A stretch of 64,000 nucleotides of DNA from Paraburkholderia sp. C35 (lineage in GTDB: Bacteria; Pseudomonadota; Gammaproteobacteria; Burkholderiales; Burkholderiaceae), in assembly GCF_003121405.1 (NCBI RefSeq), contig NZ_QBUY01000045.1:1-64000 (forward strand), in the 5' to 3' direction. The number at the start of each line of letters is the position of its first letter. Positions within the stretch are counted from its first letter, which is position 1. Shown here in pieces: positions 63,680 to 64,000 of this stretch. The notes under the pieces were generated by a model. The model was not told where the DNA came from and did no database searches. It was given only the letters and a program-made list of their open reading frames with translations. A program made the translations under genes and the position numbers.

Positions 63680-64000
63680 CTACGCGAGCGTCGCGCCGCG
63701 TTCGATGAGCAATTCGCGTAATACGCTGCGATGGCAGCGATTCTCGTCCTCGCAATAGCAGCCGACCGAAAAGTTCGCGGTGGCAGACAGGGCGGCGAGC
63801 GTATCGAGCACTTTCGACGCGTCGCCGTGATTCATCTCCGCGCGAAACTTGCGCACGAACGCTTTCCACTCGGCTTCCGTGGTGGCCGCCAGCGCCTCGC
63901 TGACGAGTTCGGATGTGGGCGACAGCGTGGGCAGCCAGACGTCGTAGTAATTGCGGCTGCCGAATTCGGCCTTCGGCACGCCGCGCGGCGGGCGCCGCAC
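63680..64000 (-). CDS. DUF488 family protein, cut by the right edge
   Basis: At least 106 residues; the N-terminus lies beyond the window. The motifs NYYDVWLPTLSPTSELV, WKAFVRKFRAEM and the C-terminal CYCEDENRCHRSVLRELLIERG are typical of DUF488, a family with a conserved cysteine/arginine core that resembles nucleotide- or phosphate-binding sites. The GTG at 64000 is probably internal; the usual family start (a short basic strand) is missing. It converges on the SDR gene. Confidence 0.85.
   Translation of the reverse strand: MRRPPRGVPKAEFGSRNYYDVWLPTLSPTSELVSEALAATTEAEWKAFVRKFRAEMNHGDASKVLDTLAALSATANFSVGCYCEDENRCHRSVLRELLIERGATLA

Noticed and set aside
1..64000. CRISPR array, tRNA, rRNA, transposase or prophage genes
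   Set aside because: I looked for regularly spaced repeats, cloverleaf-like blocks and transposase or phage motifs and saw none.

Overview
The window is high-GC DNA typical of Burkholderiaceae, most likely Paraburkholderia or a close relative. The evidence is the trimeric porin family, the LutABC lactate genes with an FCD-type GntR regulator, a complete seven-gene Wsp chemosensory cluster ending in a WspR diguanylate cyclase, the many LysR regulators with divergent targets, and a long inverted repeat at the left edge of a kind I associate with Paraburkholderia genomes. This is chromosomal metabolic and regulatory sequence. I see no rRNA, tRNA, CRISPR array, prophage or transposase gene.

Left part (1-25 kb): an inverted repeat of about 460 bp is followed by a membrane protein/amidohydrolase pair, a diiron ferritin-like protein, an alpha/beta-hydrolase fused to a LuxR-type DNA-binding domain, and a PerM/AI-2E-type membrane protein with an extra cytoplasmic domain. 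Next come a MocR regulator, a cupin/epimerase operon, a porin, a lipoamide-dehydrogenase-like flavoprotein divergent from an AraC regulator, glutaredoxin, a LysM/LytM lipoprotein, a Tat-exported acid phosphatase, YceH, a small molybdopterin-domain protein with a ModE-like regulator, a DUF2325 protein, an EamA exporter and a berberine-bridge-type flavoprotein.

Middle (26-42 kb): a six-gene ABC importer has the layout of the rhizobial glycerol importer glpSTPQUV: two ATPases, two permeases, a small DUF2160 membrane protein and a binding protein. Its two ATPases are degenerate in complementary ways. A TonB-dependent siderophore receptor behind a Fur box follows, paired with piuC. Then come an EamA/LysR divergent pair and the lutABC lactate operon with a divergent GntR regulator. 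The PdhR/LldR-like palindrome in the lut promoter recurs beyond the regulator gene, next to a Cache-domain chemoreceptor.

Right part (43-64 kb): a LysR/SDR divergent pair, a CorA/ZntB-type transporter, and a sugar-acid cluster (IlvD/Edd-type dehydratase, RraA-like protein, MFS transporter, LacI regulator) preceded by two LacI-type operators. The complete wspABCDEFR operon lies on the minus strand. The window closes with a LysR regulator divergent from a secreted SnoaL-like protein and an atypical SDR, and with a DUF488 gene cut by the right edge.

The strongest leads are the asymmetric ABC ATPase pair, the duplicated lactate operator, the shared AT-rich motifs around the 22148-22672 gene, an orphan terminator that may end a small RNA near 11.65 kb, the two LacI operators of the sugar-acid cluster, and the four-cysteine motif at the N-terminus of WspD. 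None of these shows a clearly new system outright. They are specific, testable anomalies in otherwise recognisable genes.
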